NCBI RefSeq assembly: GCF_900167225.1
Contig: NZ_FUXH01000003.1
Span: forward strand, 124,001 to 188,000
Reading direction: 5' to 3'
DNA: 64,000 bases
Source of the DNA: Porphyromonas crevioricanis
Lineage (GTDB): Bacteria; Bacteroidota; Bacteroidia; Bacteroidales; Porphyromonadaceae
A program made the translations under genes and the position numbers. Under the pieces are notes generated by a model. The model had not been told where the DNA came from. It did no database searches and saw nothing but the letters and a program-made list of their open reading frames with translations. Shown one piece after another: positions 27,143-36,349 of this stretch (positions within the stretch are counted from its first letter, which is position 1; each line of letters begins with the position of its first letter).

Positions 27143-27250
27143 AACGATACAAATATATTAGGTAGCAAAGGTAACTTTTTCCTTCTTATCCCTAATCGTC
27201 CTCCATTCGGCTCACATCCGAACAATTGAGGGTATTCATCCAAGAGCTAT

Positions 27251-27535
27251 TTAGGCAACAGACACTTCGCAAAACTCTATTAGCCTTCTTTTCTCGGAAT
27301 CAGAGAAACTACTAAGTTCTTTGTCACAAATAACTGTAAGCAAATATTCTCGTTCTCCTCCATCCGACAAGTTGTAAAAAAGGGCTTTTTGGCAAAGGAG
27401 TGAGAGATCATCATTGAATGAATGCGGGCTTTCCGAAAGACAATTTGAAATCAAAAAAATAAGAACCAATAAGCAAACGACAGAAAAACAACTACAATAC
27501 GAGAATAAAGAAGCAAAACTTCCTTTCATCGACAA
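27251..27535 (-). CDS. possible small lipoprotein (hypothetical)
   Basis: 94 residues: an N-terminal hydrophobic segment ending LLVLIFLISNC, which fits a lipoprotein signal, then a short acidic domain (FNDDLSLLCQKALFYNLSDG ... KRRLIEFCEVSVA). No family is recognised. It sits alone between the lipoprotein gene and the helicase leader; the organised signal-plus-domain layout is the only argument that it is real. Confidence 0.4.
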   Translation of the reverse strand: MSMKGSFASLFSYCSCFSVVCLLVLIFLISNCLSESPHSFNDDLSLLCQKALFYNLSDGGEREYLLTVICDKELSSFSDSEKRRLIEFCEVSVA

Positions 27536-27559
27536 TCTGTGTAATCACAAAATTATTCT

Positions 27560-27567
27560 TACCTTTG
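27560..27567 (+). promoter_or_regulatory. -7 element (TACCTTTG) of the helicase leader
   Basis: Perfect TAnnTTTG, followed by GCTCCGTGGTTTTTTCAT, closely similar to GCGCCGTGTTTTTCAT behind the promoter at 1477-1484. The -33 element is weak. Confidence 0.55.
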
Positions 27568-27571
27568 CTCC

Positions 27572-27651
27572 GTGGTTTTTTCATAATAGTATTAAATTTA
27601 AGGTTAACAATGTTGGTTGGGGCATGTCGGGAGACATTCCCCAATCTTTTT
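27572..27651 (+). ncRNA. candidate leader/small RNA upstream of the DEAD-box helicase
   Basis: Homologous in layout and sequence to the minus-strand unit at 1403-1472. After the promoter come TATTAAATTTAAGGTTAAC (27590-27608), then a hairpin GGTTGGGGCATGTC - GGGA - GACATTCCCCAATC (27615-27646) and five T. Termination here would give an RNA of about 80 nt; read-through would reach the helicase ATG at 27714. An ATG at 27610 opens a 35-codon frame whose TGA overlaps the helicase start (ATGA), a further possible control. The function is inferred only. Confidence 0.6.
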
Positions 27652-27713
27652 ATCCCCTCATATTCCTTTGCTCCAAGCCCTTTTAGTACATTTGTTTCCA
27701 AATGTGCAATCCA

Positions 27714-29117
27714 ATGAGATTTGACGAATTCGATTTAAGCGACGAAGTATTGGACGGGCTGGATGCCATGAACTTCTTCGAAGCAACCCCTATACAAGAA
27801 GCAACTATCCCACTCATATTGGAGGGACATGATCTGATAGCTTGTGCACAGACCGGAACAGGCAAAACAGCGGCCTATGTACTACCGATCATTAGCGAAC
27901 TCAATAGTGGGAAGTACCCTTCTGATGCTGTCAATGCCGTGATCATGGCTCCTACTCGGGAATTAGCTCAACAGATCGATCAACAAATCGAGGCCTTCTC
28001 TTACTTCCTCTCCGTATCGGCTGTAGCCATATATGGAGGTACAGACGGTATTGCTTGGGAGCAACAACGCAAAGGGATGGAGATGGGAGCCGATGTGCTG
28101 ATTGCCACTCCGGGAAGGTTGATATCACATATCAATATGAAGTCGGCCGATCTCTCCCAGGTATCATTCTTTGTATTGGACGAGGCAGACCGAATGCTCG
28201 ACATGGGTTTCTACGATGACATCATGCAGGTTTACAAGCAATTGCCCAAAACCTGCCAAACACTGATGTTCTCGGCCACCATGCCAAAGAAAATCAGAGA
28301 ACTGGCTGCCGGAATTCTAAAAAATCCGAAGCAAGTAGAGATCGCTATCAGCCGTCCGCCCGAAGCTATCACACAGACCTGCTGTATATGCTATGACGAA
28401 CAGAAATTACCCATTTTGCTCGATCTGTTTGCTGCCACACCTCCCTCTCGCACAATTATCTTTTCCAGCTCAAAACAGAAAGTCAAAGATCTGACACAAG
28501 CTCTCAAGCAAAGGCGATACAATGCAACAGCAATGCATTCAGACCTTGACCAAAGTGTACGAGAGCAAGTGATCCGAGACTTTAAGAACAGGAGTATAGA
28601 CATATTGGTCGCCACCGACATTGTGGCAAGAGGAATAGACGTGGATAATGTGACTGTGGTAATCAACTATGATATACCCAGAGATCCCGAAGACTATGTA
28701 CACCGCATCGGGCGTACTGCCCGAAACAATGAGTCCGGCTTGGCTATTACCCTTGTTGGAGAAAGCGAGCAATATGAGTTTAGTCGCATCGAAGAGTTCT
28801 TGGGCAAAAAGCTCTATCAACTACCCATACCGACACATATCGGAGCCACACCAGCATATGAGCCAAACAAGCTAAAAAGAGGACGTTTCTCCTCCGGGCG
28901 TGGACATGGGGGTAATCGGGTGAGAAAACCGGACACAAACTCTGCTCGGAAAGAATATAAACGAGACGAAAAGTCTCAAGCAAGAGATTCGAAAAGACAG
29001 CCTTCAGAACACCGGAAAGCGAATACCAAACCCTCAGGGAGAAAGGATGGGCAACACCTCCGACAACACAACAAACAAAGGTTGGCCAACAAGAAACAAA
29101 CCCCAAGAGAACAATAA
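27714..29117 (+). CDS. DEAD-box RNA helicase
   Basis: ATP-dependent RNA unwinding, likely in ribosome assembly or RNA decay. From ATG 27714 (MRFDEFDLSDEVLDG) the 467 residues show the Q motif (TPIQEATIP), motif I AQTGTGKT, Ia PTRELAQQ, II DEAD, III SAT, V DIVARGIDVDNV and VI HRIGRTAR, then a long basic, Arg/Lys/Gln-rich tail (about 385 to the end) that probably binds RNA. ATG 27702 in frame would add four residues. A structured leader precedes it. The RhlE-like subgroup is the best guess. Confidence 0.92.
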   Translation: MRFDEFDLSDEVLDGLDAMNFFEATPIQEATIPLILEGHDLIACAQTGTGKTAAYVLPIISELNSGKYPSDAVNAVIMAPTRELAQQIDQQIEAFSYFLSVSAVAIYGGTDGIAWEQQRKGMEMGADVLIATPGRLISHINMKSADLSQVSFFVLDEADRMLDMGFYDDIMQVYKQLPKTCQTLMFSATMPKKIRELAAGILKNPKQVEIAISRPPEAITQTCCICYDEQKLPILLDLFAATPPSRTIIFSSSKQKVKDLTQALKQRRYNATAMHSDLDQSVREQVIRDFKNRSIDILVATDIVARGIDVDNVTVVINYDIPRDPEDYVHRIGRTARNNESGLAITLVGESEQYEFSRIEEFLGKKLYQLPIPTHIGATPAYEPNKLKRGRFSSGRGHGGNRVRKPDTNSARKEYKRDEKSQARDSKRQPSEHRKANTKPSGRKDGQHLRQHNKQRLANKKQTPREQ

Positions 29118-29202
29118 TGGGAGCAGCGTATCACACGCCTGCATACAGCACTCTGCACAAAAGACTACCAGACAAACAATTGCAACGACACTCGGGACAG
29201 GT

Positions 29203-30756
29203 ATGGAGATACAAAGCCGCTCGCAGAAAGCAATTAAGAATGCTTCCATAGGCATTCTGAGCTACCTGCTCCCCGTTTTGGCAACCTTCATTTTCCGTCG
29301 CTACTTCATCCTGCACCTCGGAGGAGAACTCTTGGGGCTCAATAACATTGTAGTAAATATCCTCGGCTTTCTGAATGCTTCTGAATTAGGACTTGCATCC
29401 GCTATTGCCTACGCTCTCTACAAACCGCTCTACGAGGGAAACAAACAAGAAGTAATCGACATTGTATCGATACAAGCCGTATTCTACCGCTGGATTGCCC
29501 GATTTATCCTCCTTGCCAGCATCATTATCTTTTTCTTTTTCCCAAAGATCTTTGCAAAAGTAGACCTACCTCTGTGGTATGCCTATGCGACCTACTTTGT
29601 GCTTCTTTCAGGGACACTGCTGAGTTATTACTTCAATTACAGACAAGTTGTATTCATCTCCGACCAGAAAGGTTACATCCCCAATCTCTGCATCCATATT
29701 CCCCGCTTTATAAAGCTCATACTGCAAACGCTCTGCATCATCTATCTGTCACATGGTTATATCTGGTGGTTAAGTTTAGAGCTGATCTGGTATATAACTA
29801 CAACAGTAAGCATAGAGTACTTTGTAAGAAAAAGCTACCCGTGGCTAAGAGTAGACCGCAAGCAATTCGGGCAGCTTATAAAGACATATCCCGAAATTCT
29901 CATCCGGACTAAACAGCTCATCGTACACCGTTTGGCAGCCGTCGTATTGGACCAAGGTTCCCCTCTGGTACTTTTTGGAGTAACGGCTGCAGCTTATGCT
30001 GTCACAGTCTATAATAACTATTTGCTGGTGTACGCCAGCATAGCAGCCACCCTACGCATACTGTTCGGAGCTCTCACCAGTTCTCTGGGACACAAAATCG
30101 TCGAAGAGAAGAAACAAACGAGTGGGACAGAGTCCATGGCCTCCCTTTTTGGTCGTATCTATAGTCTGCGCAATTTCTTTTCCACAGCCGTTGTAGGTAT
30201 CCTGCTCATTTTTATGCCCTCTTTCATTGAGCTATGGCTTGGGAAGGAGATGCTTTTCGACACTGGTACTTTCTATATTTCTCTCGGATATATCTACTAT
30301 GCCTCCAATCGTTCGACCGATGATTTCCTGGCCGCCTATGGTTTGTACCAGGATGTGTGGGCTCCTTTTGTCGAACTATCTCTCAATCTCGGTCTCTCTA
30401 TCCTGTTGGGGATGCAGTTCGGCATAGCCGGTATCTGGAGTGGTATTATCATCAGCCAAATAGTGATAGTTTATCTGTGGAAGCCCTATTTCCTGTATCA
30501 ACAAGGATTGCACACCCCTCTCCGGCATTATTTGCTTCTGCTGACACACAATCGACTGATGAGTTTAGTCGCCATTGTCTTGATCTATCAAGTAATGATA
30601 CCAAGCTATCCAATAGAGAGTTGGGGGCAATTCATACCCGAATTTCTGTGGCGTGGAGGATCAGTCACCCTTATTACGGGAGTAATATTCATCGGGCTCT
30701 CGGCTTTCTTCCGCCAAATAGTGATGCAAACGCTGCGACAGCTACACTTGCATTAA
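29203..30756 (+). CDS. polysaccharide flippase-like membrane protein (Wzx/MATE-like)
   Basis: 517 residues with about 12-14 membrane helices and the start IKNASIGILSYLLPVLATFI that typifies oligosaccharide flippases, which move lipid-linked sugar repeat units across the inner membrane. ATG 29203 is chosen because the frame upstream (from 29047) would run inside the helicase gene and gives an unhydrophobic, Asn/Gln/Thr-rich leader unlike the family. There is no polysaccharide cluster beside it, so the substrate is open. Confidence 0.8.
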   Translation: MEIQSRSQKAIKNASIGILSYLLPVLATFIFRRYFILHLGGELLGLNNIVVNILGFLNASELGLASAIAYALYKPLYEGNKQEVIDIVSIQAVFYRWIARFILLASIIIFFFFPKIFAKVDLPLWYAYATYFVLLSGTLLSYYFNYRQVVFISDQKGYIPNLCIHIPRFIKLILQTLCIIYLSHGYIWWLSLELIWYITTTVSIEYFVRKSYPWLRVDRKQFGQLIKTYPEILIRTKQLIVHRLAAVVLDQGSPLVLFGVTAAAYAVTVYNNYLLVYASIAATLRILFGALTSSLGHKIVEEKKQTSGTESMASLFGRIYSLRNFFSTAVVGILLIFMPSFIELWLGKEMLFDTGTFYISLGYIYYASNRSTDDFLAAYGLYQDVWAPFVELSLNLGLSILLGMQFGIAGIWSGIIISQIVIVYLWKPYFLYQQGLHTPLRHYLLLLTHNRLMSLVAIVLIYQVMIPSYPIESWGQFIPEFLWRGGSVTLITGVIFIGLSAFFRQIVMQTLRQLHLH

Positions 30757-30822
30757 CAAGATTGAAGCCCAAACAACAATATCCATCGATACAAACTAAA
30801 AACTGACAGCCGGGAATAAGAA

Positions 30823-30852
30823 AACCCTCACACCTTGAGTTGGCAGAGGGTT
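30823..30852 (-). terminator. terminator of the namZ gene
   Basis: AACCCTC (30823-30829) pairs with GAGGGTT (30846-30852), followed on the minus strand by TTCTTATTC; it overlaps the namZ stop. Confidence 0.55.
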
Positions 30853-32122
30853 AGCGATTGTCGGGATAAAGCAGATAGCGGTTTCTCAATTTCCTGTACA
30901 GGGAGAGATCCTCCTGCCAAGTCGCACGAATGGCCTCCTCCCTAAGTCCTGATTCAAGTTGTTGAGACAAGTGTTTGTTTCCTGCCAGCAGCTCAAAAGT
31001 TCGACGACGGTTAATGAGTTTCAGCCCATGCTTGCGAGCCAGTCGATAATAATGAATAAGAGGAGCCAGAGACAGCCCCCTATCAAACAAAGGAGAGAGA
31101 GAATCTGCGGCATTGCTCTCTCCTTGAGCAGACAAGTCTACCCCATAACAAGCTCGTCCACTATAGAGCGGTTTGGAGGCACCCTGCATCGGATGTGGCA
31201 CGAAGCGATATGAGCCAAACCGTTTATCCGGATAGCCCAGTACCTCAAAAGGACGATCTGTGCCACGTCCTACACTCATGATCGTTGCTTCAAAAAAGCA
31301 AAGCGAAGGATAAAGCCTGACCGCTGCATCGGTTTTCAGATTGGGACTCGGGGAAACAGGCAATTGGTAAGGTTGGCCGTGCTCCCAGCCTGAAAGAGGG
31401 ATGACCGTCAAGTGACATTTCTTGCCGGATTGCAACCACCCTTCGGAATTGATCATTATGGCCAATTCTCCCATTGTAAGTCCATGCAACACCGGTATAG
31501 GGTGCATTCCCACGAAAGAGCGACAATCGGACTCAAGCAAAGGACCATCCACATAATCGTTCGGGTTGGGCCTATCACAAACTACAATTTCCTTCCCCTC
31601 CTCTGCTGCTGCTTCCATGGCATAGTGCATCGAACTGATATAAGTATAGAAACGAGCTCCCACATCCTGCATATCAAAGACAATCACATCTACATCGGCC
31701 AAATCTTTTGGAGAAGGCTTCTTGCGAGAGCTATAAAGAGAAGTGATATACAAACCCGTCTTCGGATCTCTCTCATGTGCTACCTTGGCTCCGGCATCAT
31801 CGGTGCCGCGAAATCCATGTTCGGGAACAAATATCTTAGACAGGTGTACACCCTGAGAGAGAAGTGTATCAACCAAATGTCTTCGCTCACTACCAACAAC
31901 GGAAGTTTGATTAACAAAGAGGGCTACTCGCTTGCCCTTGATCAGGGGAAGGAGTAGCTCCATTCGTTCAGCTCCACAGAGCAGAGCCGTATCCTTAGCA
32001 GATGCGACCCGGAGAGTATTGGGGGCGGAAGGATTGTTCGAATGGCCAGAACCGGAATGCCCGGTGACACAGGACAGCAACAAAGAAAGAAGCAGCAACA
32101 ATCCGACCGGTTTATCGATCAT
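30851..32122 (-). CDS. namZ: DUF1343 exo-beta-N-acetylmuramidase (NamZ-like) lipoprotein
   Basis: Family members remove N-acetylmuramic acid from the non-reducing ends of peptidoglycan fragments. The 423 residues start with a lipoprotein signal (LLLSLLLSC), then LLIKGKRVALFVNQTSVVG-type sequence (RVALFVNQTSVVG, about 65-77), FVPEHGFRGTDDAGAKV, DVIVFDMQDVGARFYTYI and DRPNPN, the conserved blocks of DUF1343. It would act at the cell envelope on cell-wall debris. It stands 10 bases behind the transaldolase-like gene on the same strand. Confidence 0.88.
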   Translation of the reverse strand: MIDKPVGLLLLLSLLLSCVTGHSGSGHSNNPSAPNTLRVASAKDTALLCGAERMELLLPLIKGKRVALFVNQTSVVGSERRHLVDTLLSQGVHLSKIFVPEHGFRGTDDAGAKVAHERDPKTGLYITSLYSSRKKPSPKDLADVDVIVFDMQDVGARFYTYISSMHYAMEAAAEEGKEIVVCDRPNPNDYVDGPLLESDCRSFVGMHPIPVLHGLTMGELAIMINSEGWLQSGKKCHLTVIPLSGWEHGQPYQLPVSPSPNLKTDAAVRLYPSLCFFEATIMSVGRGTDRPFEVLGYPDKRFGSYRFVPHPMQGASKPLYSGRACYGVDLSAQGESNAADSLSPLFDRGLSLAPLIHYYRLARKHGLKLINRRRTFELLAGNKHLSQQLESGLREEAIRATWQEDLSLYRKLRNRYLLYPDNR

Positions 32123-32132
32123 TTCACAGCAT

Positions 32133-32792
32133 TTACTTATTCACAGAGCGGTAATCAGCCATGAATTTTTCCAACCCGATATCGGTGAGAGGGTGCTTGA
32201 GCAAGCCCTTAATCGCAGACAATGGACAAGTAGCCACATCGGCTCCAACTTCCAGACAATCAATGATATGACGAGTATGACGAATGCTGGCTGCAAGAAC
32301 TTCTGTCTTAAACTCATAATAGTTGTACATCTCCACAATGTCAGAAACAAGCTGCATACCATCCTCGGAAATATCGTCCAAGCGACCAACAAAAGGAGAC
32401 ACATAAGTAGCTCCAGCTTTGGCAGCCAAAAGAGCCTGTCCTACAGAAAAGACCAGTGTACAATTGGTACGATAACCCTCTGTCGTGAGTTGCTTCACAG
32501 CCTTAATACCATCAGCCGTGCAAGGCACCTTTATCACGATCTGAGGGTGCAGGGCAGCTAATTCACGACCCTCCTTCAGCATCCCTTCGTAATCTGTGGC
32601 GATCACCTCGGCACTAATGTCACCTCCTTCCACTATGTTGCAAATCTCCACATAGTGACGGTGACAAGCCTCCTTTCCACTGATACCCTCTTTTGCCATC
32701 AAGGAAGGATTGGTAGTTACTCCATCCAACACCCCCATTGCATTTGCCTCACGGATTTGATCCAGATTGGCTGTGTCTAAAAAAAACTTCAT
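32133..32792 (-). CDS. fsa: transaldolase-like fructose-6-phosphate aldolase
   Basis: 219 residues of the small transaldolase/FSA group, a Schiff-base aldolase of sugar phosphates. Visible are [26 protein letters not shown], the Schiff-base lysine in [30 protein letters not shown] and the C-terminal [15 protein letters not shown]. Length fits the MipB/TalC-type short form; whether it acts as transaldolase or aldolase cannot be told from the sequence. A TACCTTTG box at 32874-32881 on the minus strand could drive it with namZ. Confidence 0.92.
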   Translation of the reverse strand: MKFFLDTANLDQIREANAMGVLDGVTTNPSLMAKEGISGKEACHRHYVEICNIVEGGDISAEVIATDYEGMLKEGRELAALHPQIVIKVPCTADGIKAVKQLTTEGYRTNCTLVFSVGQALLAAKAGATYVSPFVGRLDDISEDGMQLVSDIVEMYNYYEFKTEVLAASIRHTRHIIDCLEVGADVATCPLSAIKGLLKHPLTDIGLEKFMADYRSVNK

Positions 32793-32873
32793 TGCTATAT
32801 GTCTAATTTATTATGTCCTAATCTCCCACAAACGCCCCTTGACAAGCATCAGTAGCTCACAAAGAGCGACACG

Positions 32874-32881
32874 CAAAGGTA
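32874..32881 (-). promoter_or_regulatory. -7 element (TACCTTTG) for the fsa-namZ unit
   Basis: Perfect TAnnTTTG about 80 bases before the fsa ATG; the -33 element is unclear. Confidence 0.45.
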
Positions 32882-32963
32882 TGAAAATTCACTACCTCGT
32901 CATTTTCTTTCGCCCATCCTCTTCTTCCTAAGAAGAAGACTCTCCAGGGCTCACAAAGAGTAC

Positions 32964-33440
32964 TCAGAGATCCGATCCATCAAAGGGAAATGGCAAAGCA
33001 TCCCGGTTATCCTCTATGCAAATCACCTCCTCCGGGCCGGCCAAGTAAACCGGATAGGGATGAAAGCGCACCGATGTCTCCAACATTACCTGACGACATG
33101 CACCACAAGGGCTGGCTACTCTCACGCGACCGTGGGGAGAAAAAGCAACTATCAAGAGCTTCTCTACAGCTTCATTGGGATACTTAGCTCCGGCATAAAA
33201 CAAAGCCGTACGTTCGGCACAAATCCCCGAAGGATAAGCCGAATTTTCCTGATTGCTTCCACTCACAATCTCTCCATTGGAAAGCAATACGGCAGCTCCC
33301 ACCCGAAAGTTGCTATACTTGGCATAAGCATCCTCCGCTGCTGCCACTGCAGCCTGCTCCAATGCGCGTAACTCGTTACTCATATCCTCTCTTCGAACAA
33401 TCGAATAGGGAATCTCCAATATCTTATGCTCACACTTCAT
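32964..33440 (-). CDS. cdd: cytidine deaminase
   Basis: Zinc-dependent deamination of (deoxy)cytidine in pyrimidine salvage. The 158 residues contain the zinc/active-site motifs CAERTALFYA (Cys, catalytic Glu) and PCGACRQVM (two Cys), the YSNFRVGAA start block and the short homotetrameric-type length. A later ATG (MSNELRAL, 20th codon) could be the true start. The next genes on either side are separate units. Confidence 0.94.
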   Translation of the reverse strand: MKCEHKILEIPYSIVRREDMSNELRALEQAAVAAAEDAYAKYSNFRVGAAVLLSNGEIVSGSNQENSAYPSGICAERTALFYAGAKYPNEAVEKLLIVAFSPHGRVRVASPCGACRQVMLETSVRFHPYPVYLAGPEEVICIEDNRDALPFPFDGSDL

Positions 33441-33664
33441 TTTCTACTACACTAAATCTTTAGCCAAAGGCCATGACGCAGCTCGAAAACCTCTGCTTTT
33501 CCTTTATGTGTTGCCCTCAATCTCTCTTTCTTCCCAGCAACGACTCCACCAAGAGAGTAAAGAAAGGGTGGACTTCACAAGACAAGAGGAGAAAAGCATA
33601 CTCAAGCCTCCTCGCAAACATACGAAATAAGCCCCAATTGCAGGCCATGGTCTCCTTTTCAGGA

Positions 33665-34624
33665 CTATCCTAAAATTTCAAATAGCAGGATAGCCATGCG
33701 CACACAAATAGTAAGCGTAGCAGCCCAAGTCGTTATCCAAATAGGCAATAGCCAAAACCTTCGAGAGGAATGAGGCTTACGCATGGCAAACAGAGGCAGT
33801 GCAATGGAGAGTAGGCCTAAAATCAAAGCTGCTATAGGCATCCAAAGAGGGATTTGCTCGGCAGCATAAGACTCGTCCCAGAAGTCAGAAGTGGAGAAAA
33901 GCCAATTCACCCAGTCTAAGAAAAGTTTGCCCAAAACGAGAAAGAAAGAAATGGCAGCAAACAGCATAGCTGAGAGGATTGCCAACTTGAACAGACAACC
34001 CAAGAACTTCGATAATGGATGTTCCTTGGGAGAAGAGATCGCAGCCGACTCGGCTATCGAATGAGACAGGTTCTCTTCCGTAGGGGGCAGTCCTCGCAAC
34101 TCCAGACGTTGAGTAGCCGTAACTGCCGATGGGACAATCATCCAGACTAGCAAGTAAGAGAGTGGCACAATCCAGCCAACCCCTAACAACCAGGCAAAAC
34201 CGACAAAAAGAGATACAGCAAGAACACGCAGAGCAATTACATTCCACCCTTTGTATATAGCCAAGCCACTCAGCACTCCACACAACCGCCCATGTTCAAG
34301 ATCTCGATAATATCTCTTTATCGGCTGTCGGTATGAGACATGTTTTTTTTCGTGGAGCTTATCATTATCTACGCGAGGAGGAATGAAAGAATGATCTAAC
34401 AACCTTATCGCCTCAATAGCCATGGAACGATCCACAACTATGCAAGCTTTTTCCTGCAATTGAGCAGAAAATTTCCCAGCCAGCAAAGAAAAAAGCCCGT
34501 CAAGCTCCGCTCCCTTGCCTAAAGCCTTTTCACGAGATTCGATAAAGGACGACACCACATCATAGGCATCATAATCTATATGGTAGATCTGCCCAGCAAG
34601 ACTTACACTATAAACTCGCTTCAT
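33665..34624 (-). CDS. PspC-domain membrane protein
   Basis: 319 residues. The N terminus (MKRVYSVSLAGQIYHIDYDAY) is the cytosolic domain found before PspC in Bacteroidota; next the PspC core RDLEHGRLCGVLSGLAIYKGW (about 105-125) with two helices, then three to four more membrane helices. PspC proteins take part in envelope-stress responses. ATG 34624 is chosen over TTG 34633. It lies 13 bases after galE and probably shares its transcript; the PadR-type regulator often found beside such genes is absent. Confidence 0.85.
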   Translation of the reverse strand: MKRVYSVSLAGQIYHIDYDAYDVVSSFIESREKALGKGAELDGLFSLLAGKFSAQLQEKACIVVDRSMAIEAIRLLDHSFIPPRVDNDKLHEKKHVSYRQPIKRYYRDLEHGRLCGVLSGLAIYKGWNVIALRVLAVSLFVGFAWLLGVGWIVPLSYLLVWMIVPSAVTATQRLELRGLPPTEENLSHSIAESAAISSPKEHPLSKFLGCLFKLAILSAMLFAAISFFLVLGKLFLDWVNWLFSTSDFWDESYAAEQIPLWMPIAALILGLLSIALPLFAMRKPHSSRRFWLLPIWITTWAATLTICVRMAILLFEILG

Positions 34625-34637
34625 CGACGACAAAGAC

Positions 34638-35684
34638 TTATGATTGCAATATACGCTGCTGCCAAAGCCAAGCTGAGCGCAAGGTCTCAGCCAAAGGAGT
34701 CTCGGCTCTCCACCTCAGCACTTTGGCAGCCTTGGACGGATCCGCCCAAATCTGCTCTATATCCCCAGCTCTACGATCGGCAAAAACGTAGCGAAGCTTA
34801 AGGTTATTGACCTGTTCAAAAGTTTTCACCAATTCCAGCACAGATACACCATGTCCCGTCCCTATATTAAAGGCTTCACAAGGCGGAACTTCTTCCCTCA
34901 AATCAGGCGACAACAGATGATCAATAGCGGCAACATGAGCTTTAGCCAGATCATTTATGTCAATGTAATCTCTAATACAGGTTCCATCCGGAGTACTGTA
35001 ATCTCGCCCAAAAATGCTTAACTGAGGGCGTATCCCAGCTGCGGTTTGACACACATAGGGAAGTAGATTCTGTGGGACTCCCTGGGGTAACTCTCCGATA
35101 GCAGCCGATGGGTGAGCCCCTATGGGATTAAAATAACGAAGCAATATAGCCTTATACGAAGTCCCGGCCTTCACCACATCCTGAATAATCTCCTCAGCAA
35201 TCTGCTTGGTATTGCCATAAGGAGAAGTAGCGGGCAAAATAGGGGACTTCTCCGTTACCGGCTGAACTTCCGCCTCGCCATATACGGTACAGGACGAAGA
35301 AAAGACAAAAGCACGAAGACCGCATCTATCGGAAAATTCGAGCAATGACAACAAAACATCTATATTGTTGCGATAATAACGCAAAGGTTGCAATACGGAC
35401 TCGCCAACGGCTTTATGTGCAGCAAAATTGATAATACCATCAATAGTTCCCTCTGTGGCAAATATCCGATCAAGAGCTACCCCATCCCTGCAATCTTGCT
35501 CATAAAAAACAGGACGATAACCCAGTATTTGTTGCAACCCGTCGAGGACAGACAAATCACTATTAGCCAGATTGTCTACCACAATCGGCTCATAGCCGGC
35601 CAGAGCCAGGGTGACAGTAGTATGCGACCCTATATAACCAAGCCCTCCGGCAACCAATATCTTCTTGTGTTGAGACTGTTTCAT
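34638..35684 (-). CDS. galE: UDP-glucose 4-epimerase
   Basis: NAD-dependent interconversion of UDP-glucose and UDP-galactose for surface glycans. The 348 residues include GGLGYIGSHT (Rossmann glycine motif, about 14-23), FSSSCTVYG with the catalytic Ser, SPYGNTK (catalytic Tyr-x-x-x-Lys), RYFNPIGAHPSAAIGE and FNIGTGHGVSVLEL. Its ATG overlaps the engB stop (TAATG). Confidence 0.95.
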   Translation of the reverse strand: MKQSQHKKILVAGGLGYIGSHTTVTLALAGYEPIVVDNLANSDLSVLDGLQQILGYRPVFYEQDCRDGVALDRIFATEGTIDGIINFAAHKAVGESVLQPLRYYRNNIDVLLSLLEFSDRCGLRAFVFSSSCTVYGEAEVQPVTEKSPILPATSPYGNTKQIAEEIIQDVVKAGTSYKAILLRYFNPIGAHPSAAIGELPQGVPQNLLPYVCQTAAGIRPQLSIFGRDYSTPDGTCIRDYIDINDLAKAHVAAIDHLLSPDLREEVPPCEAFNIGTGHGVSVLELVKTFEQVNNLKLRYVFADRRAGDIEQIWADPSKAAKVLRWRAETPLAETLRSAWLWQQRILQS

Positions 35685-36289
35685 TACTGCTTGGATATAT
35701 CTCGATTGAGTTTATCTATGTAGCTTAGCAGTTCGGCACGCCCATCAGCTTTGGCAGAGGAGGTTACAAAAATAGGAGGTAACTCCTCCCAGTCTTCCGA
35801 TAGGCGTTGCTTATACTTGCCAACCATTTCTTCGGCTTTACCTCGGCTCAGCTTGTCACTCTTGGTAAAAACAATTGCAAAGGGGACGCCAGCCTGCCCC
35901 ATTTTATTGATAAACTCCAAATCTATTGCCTGTGCCTCGTGCCGTATGTCTATCAGGATAAAGAGATTTACAAGCTGCTCTCTCTTGGCAATATAACTTC
36001 CTATAATCCGCCCCAGCTCCTCACGTTGCTGTTTGGAACGCTGGGCATAGCCATAACCAGGCAAATCTACGAGATACCACGAATTATTGATAAGAAAATG
36101 ATTAATGAGCAAGGTTTTACCGGGCTTCTGCGAAGTATTGGCCAGCTGTTTCTGCCTAACAAGCATATTGATGAGAGAGGACTTCCCCACATTGGAGCGA
36201 CCGATGAAAGCGTACTCCGGCAAATCTCCCTGCGGACATTTGCTCACATCACTGTTGCTTATTACGAAAGTCGCTGATTTGATTTCCAT
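35684..36289 (-). CDS. engB: ribosome biogenesis GTPase EngB (YsxC/YihA)
   Basis: GTPase needed for large-subunit assembly. The 201 residues show G1 GRSNVGKSS (about 30-38), G3 DLPGYGYA, G4 TKSD and G5 [17 protein letters not shown] box lies on the minus strand at 36315-36322, about 26 bases before the ATG. It heads an engB-galE-pspC unit with overlapping or short gaps. Confidence 0.94.
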   Translation of the reverse strand: MEIKSATFVISNSDVSKCPQGDLPEYAFIGRSNVGKSSLINMLVRQKQLANTSQKPGKTLLINHFLINNSWYLVDLPGYGYAQRSKQQREELGRIIGSYIAKREQLVNLFILIDIRHEAQAIDLEFINKMGQAGVPFAIVFTKSDKLSRGKAEEMVGKYKQRLSEDWEELPPIFVTSSAKADGRAELLSYIDKLNRDISKQ

Positions 36290-36314
36290 AATCTTGAGAT
36301 AAAATATGTAGGTG

Positions 36315-36322
36315 CAAAGATA
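36315..36322 (-). promoter_or_regulatory. -7 element (TATCTTTG) of engB-galE-pspC
   Basis: Perfect box on the minus strand, leader about 20 nt; no -33 TTG at the usual distance. Confidence 0.45.
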
Positions 36323-36349
36323 AAGGCAATAGCCAACATAAACCTTTCT

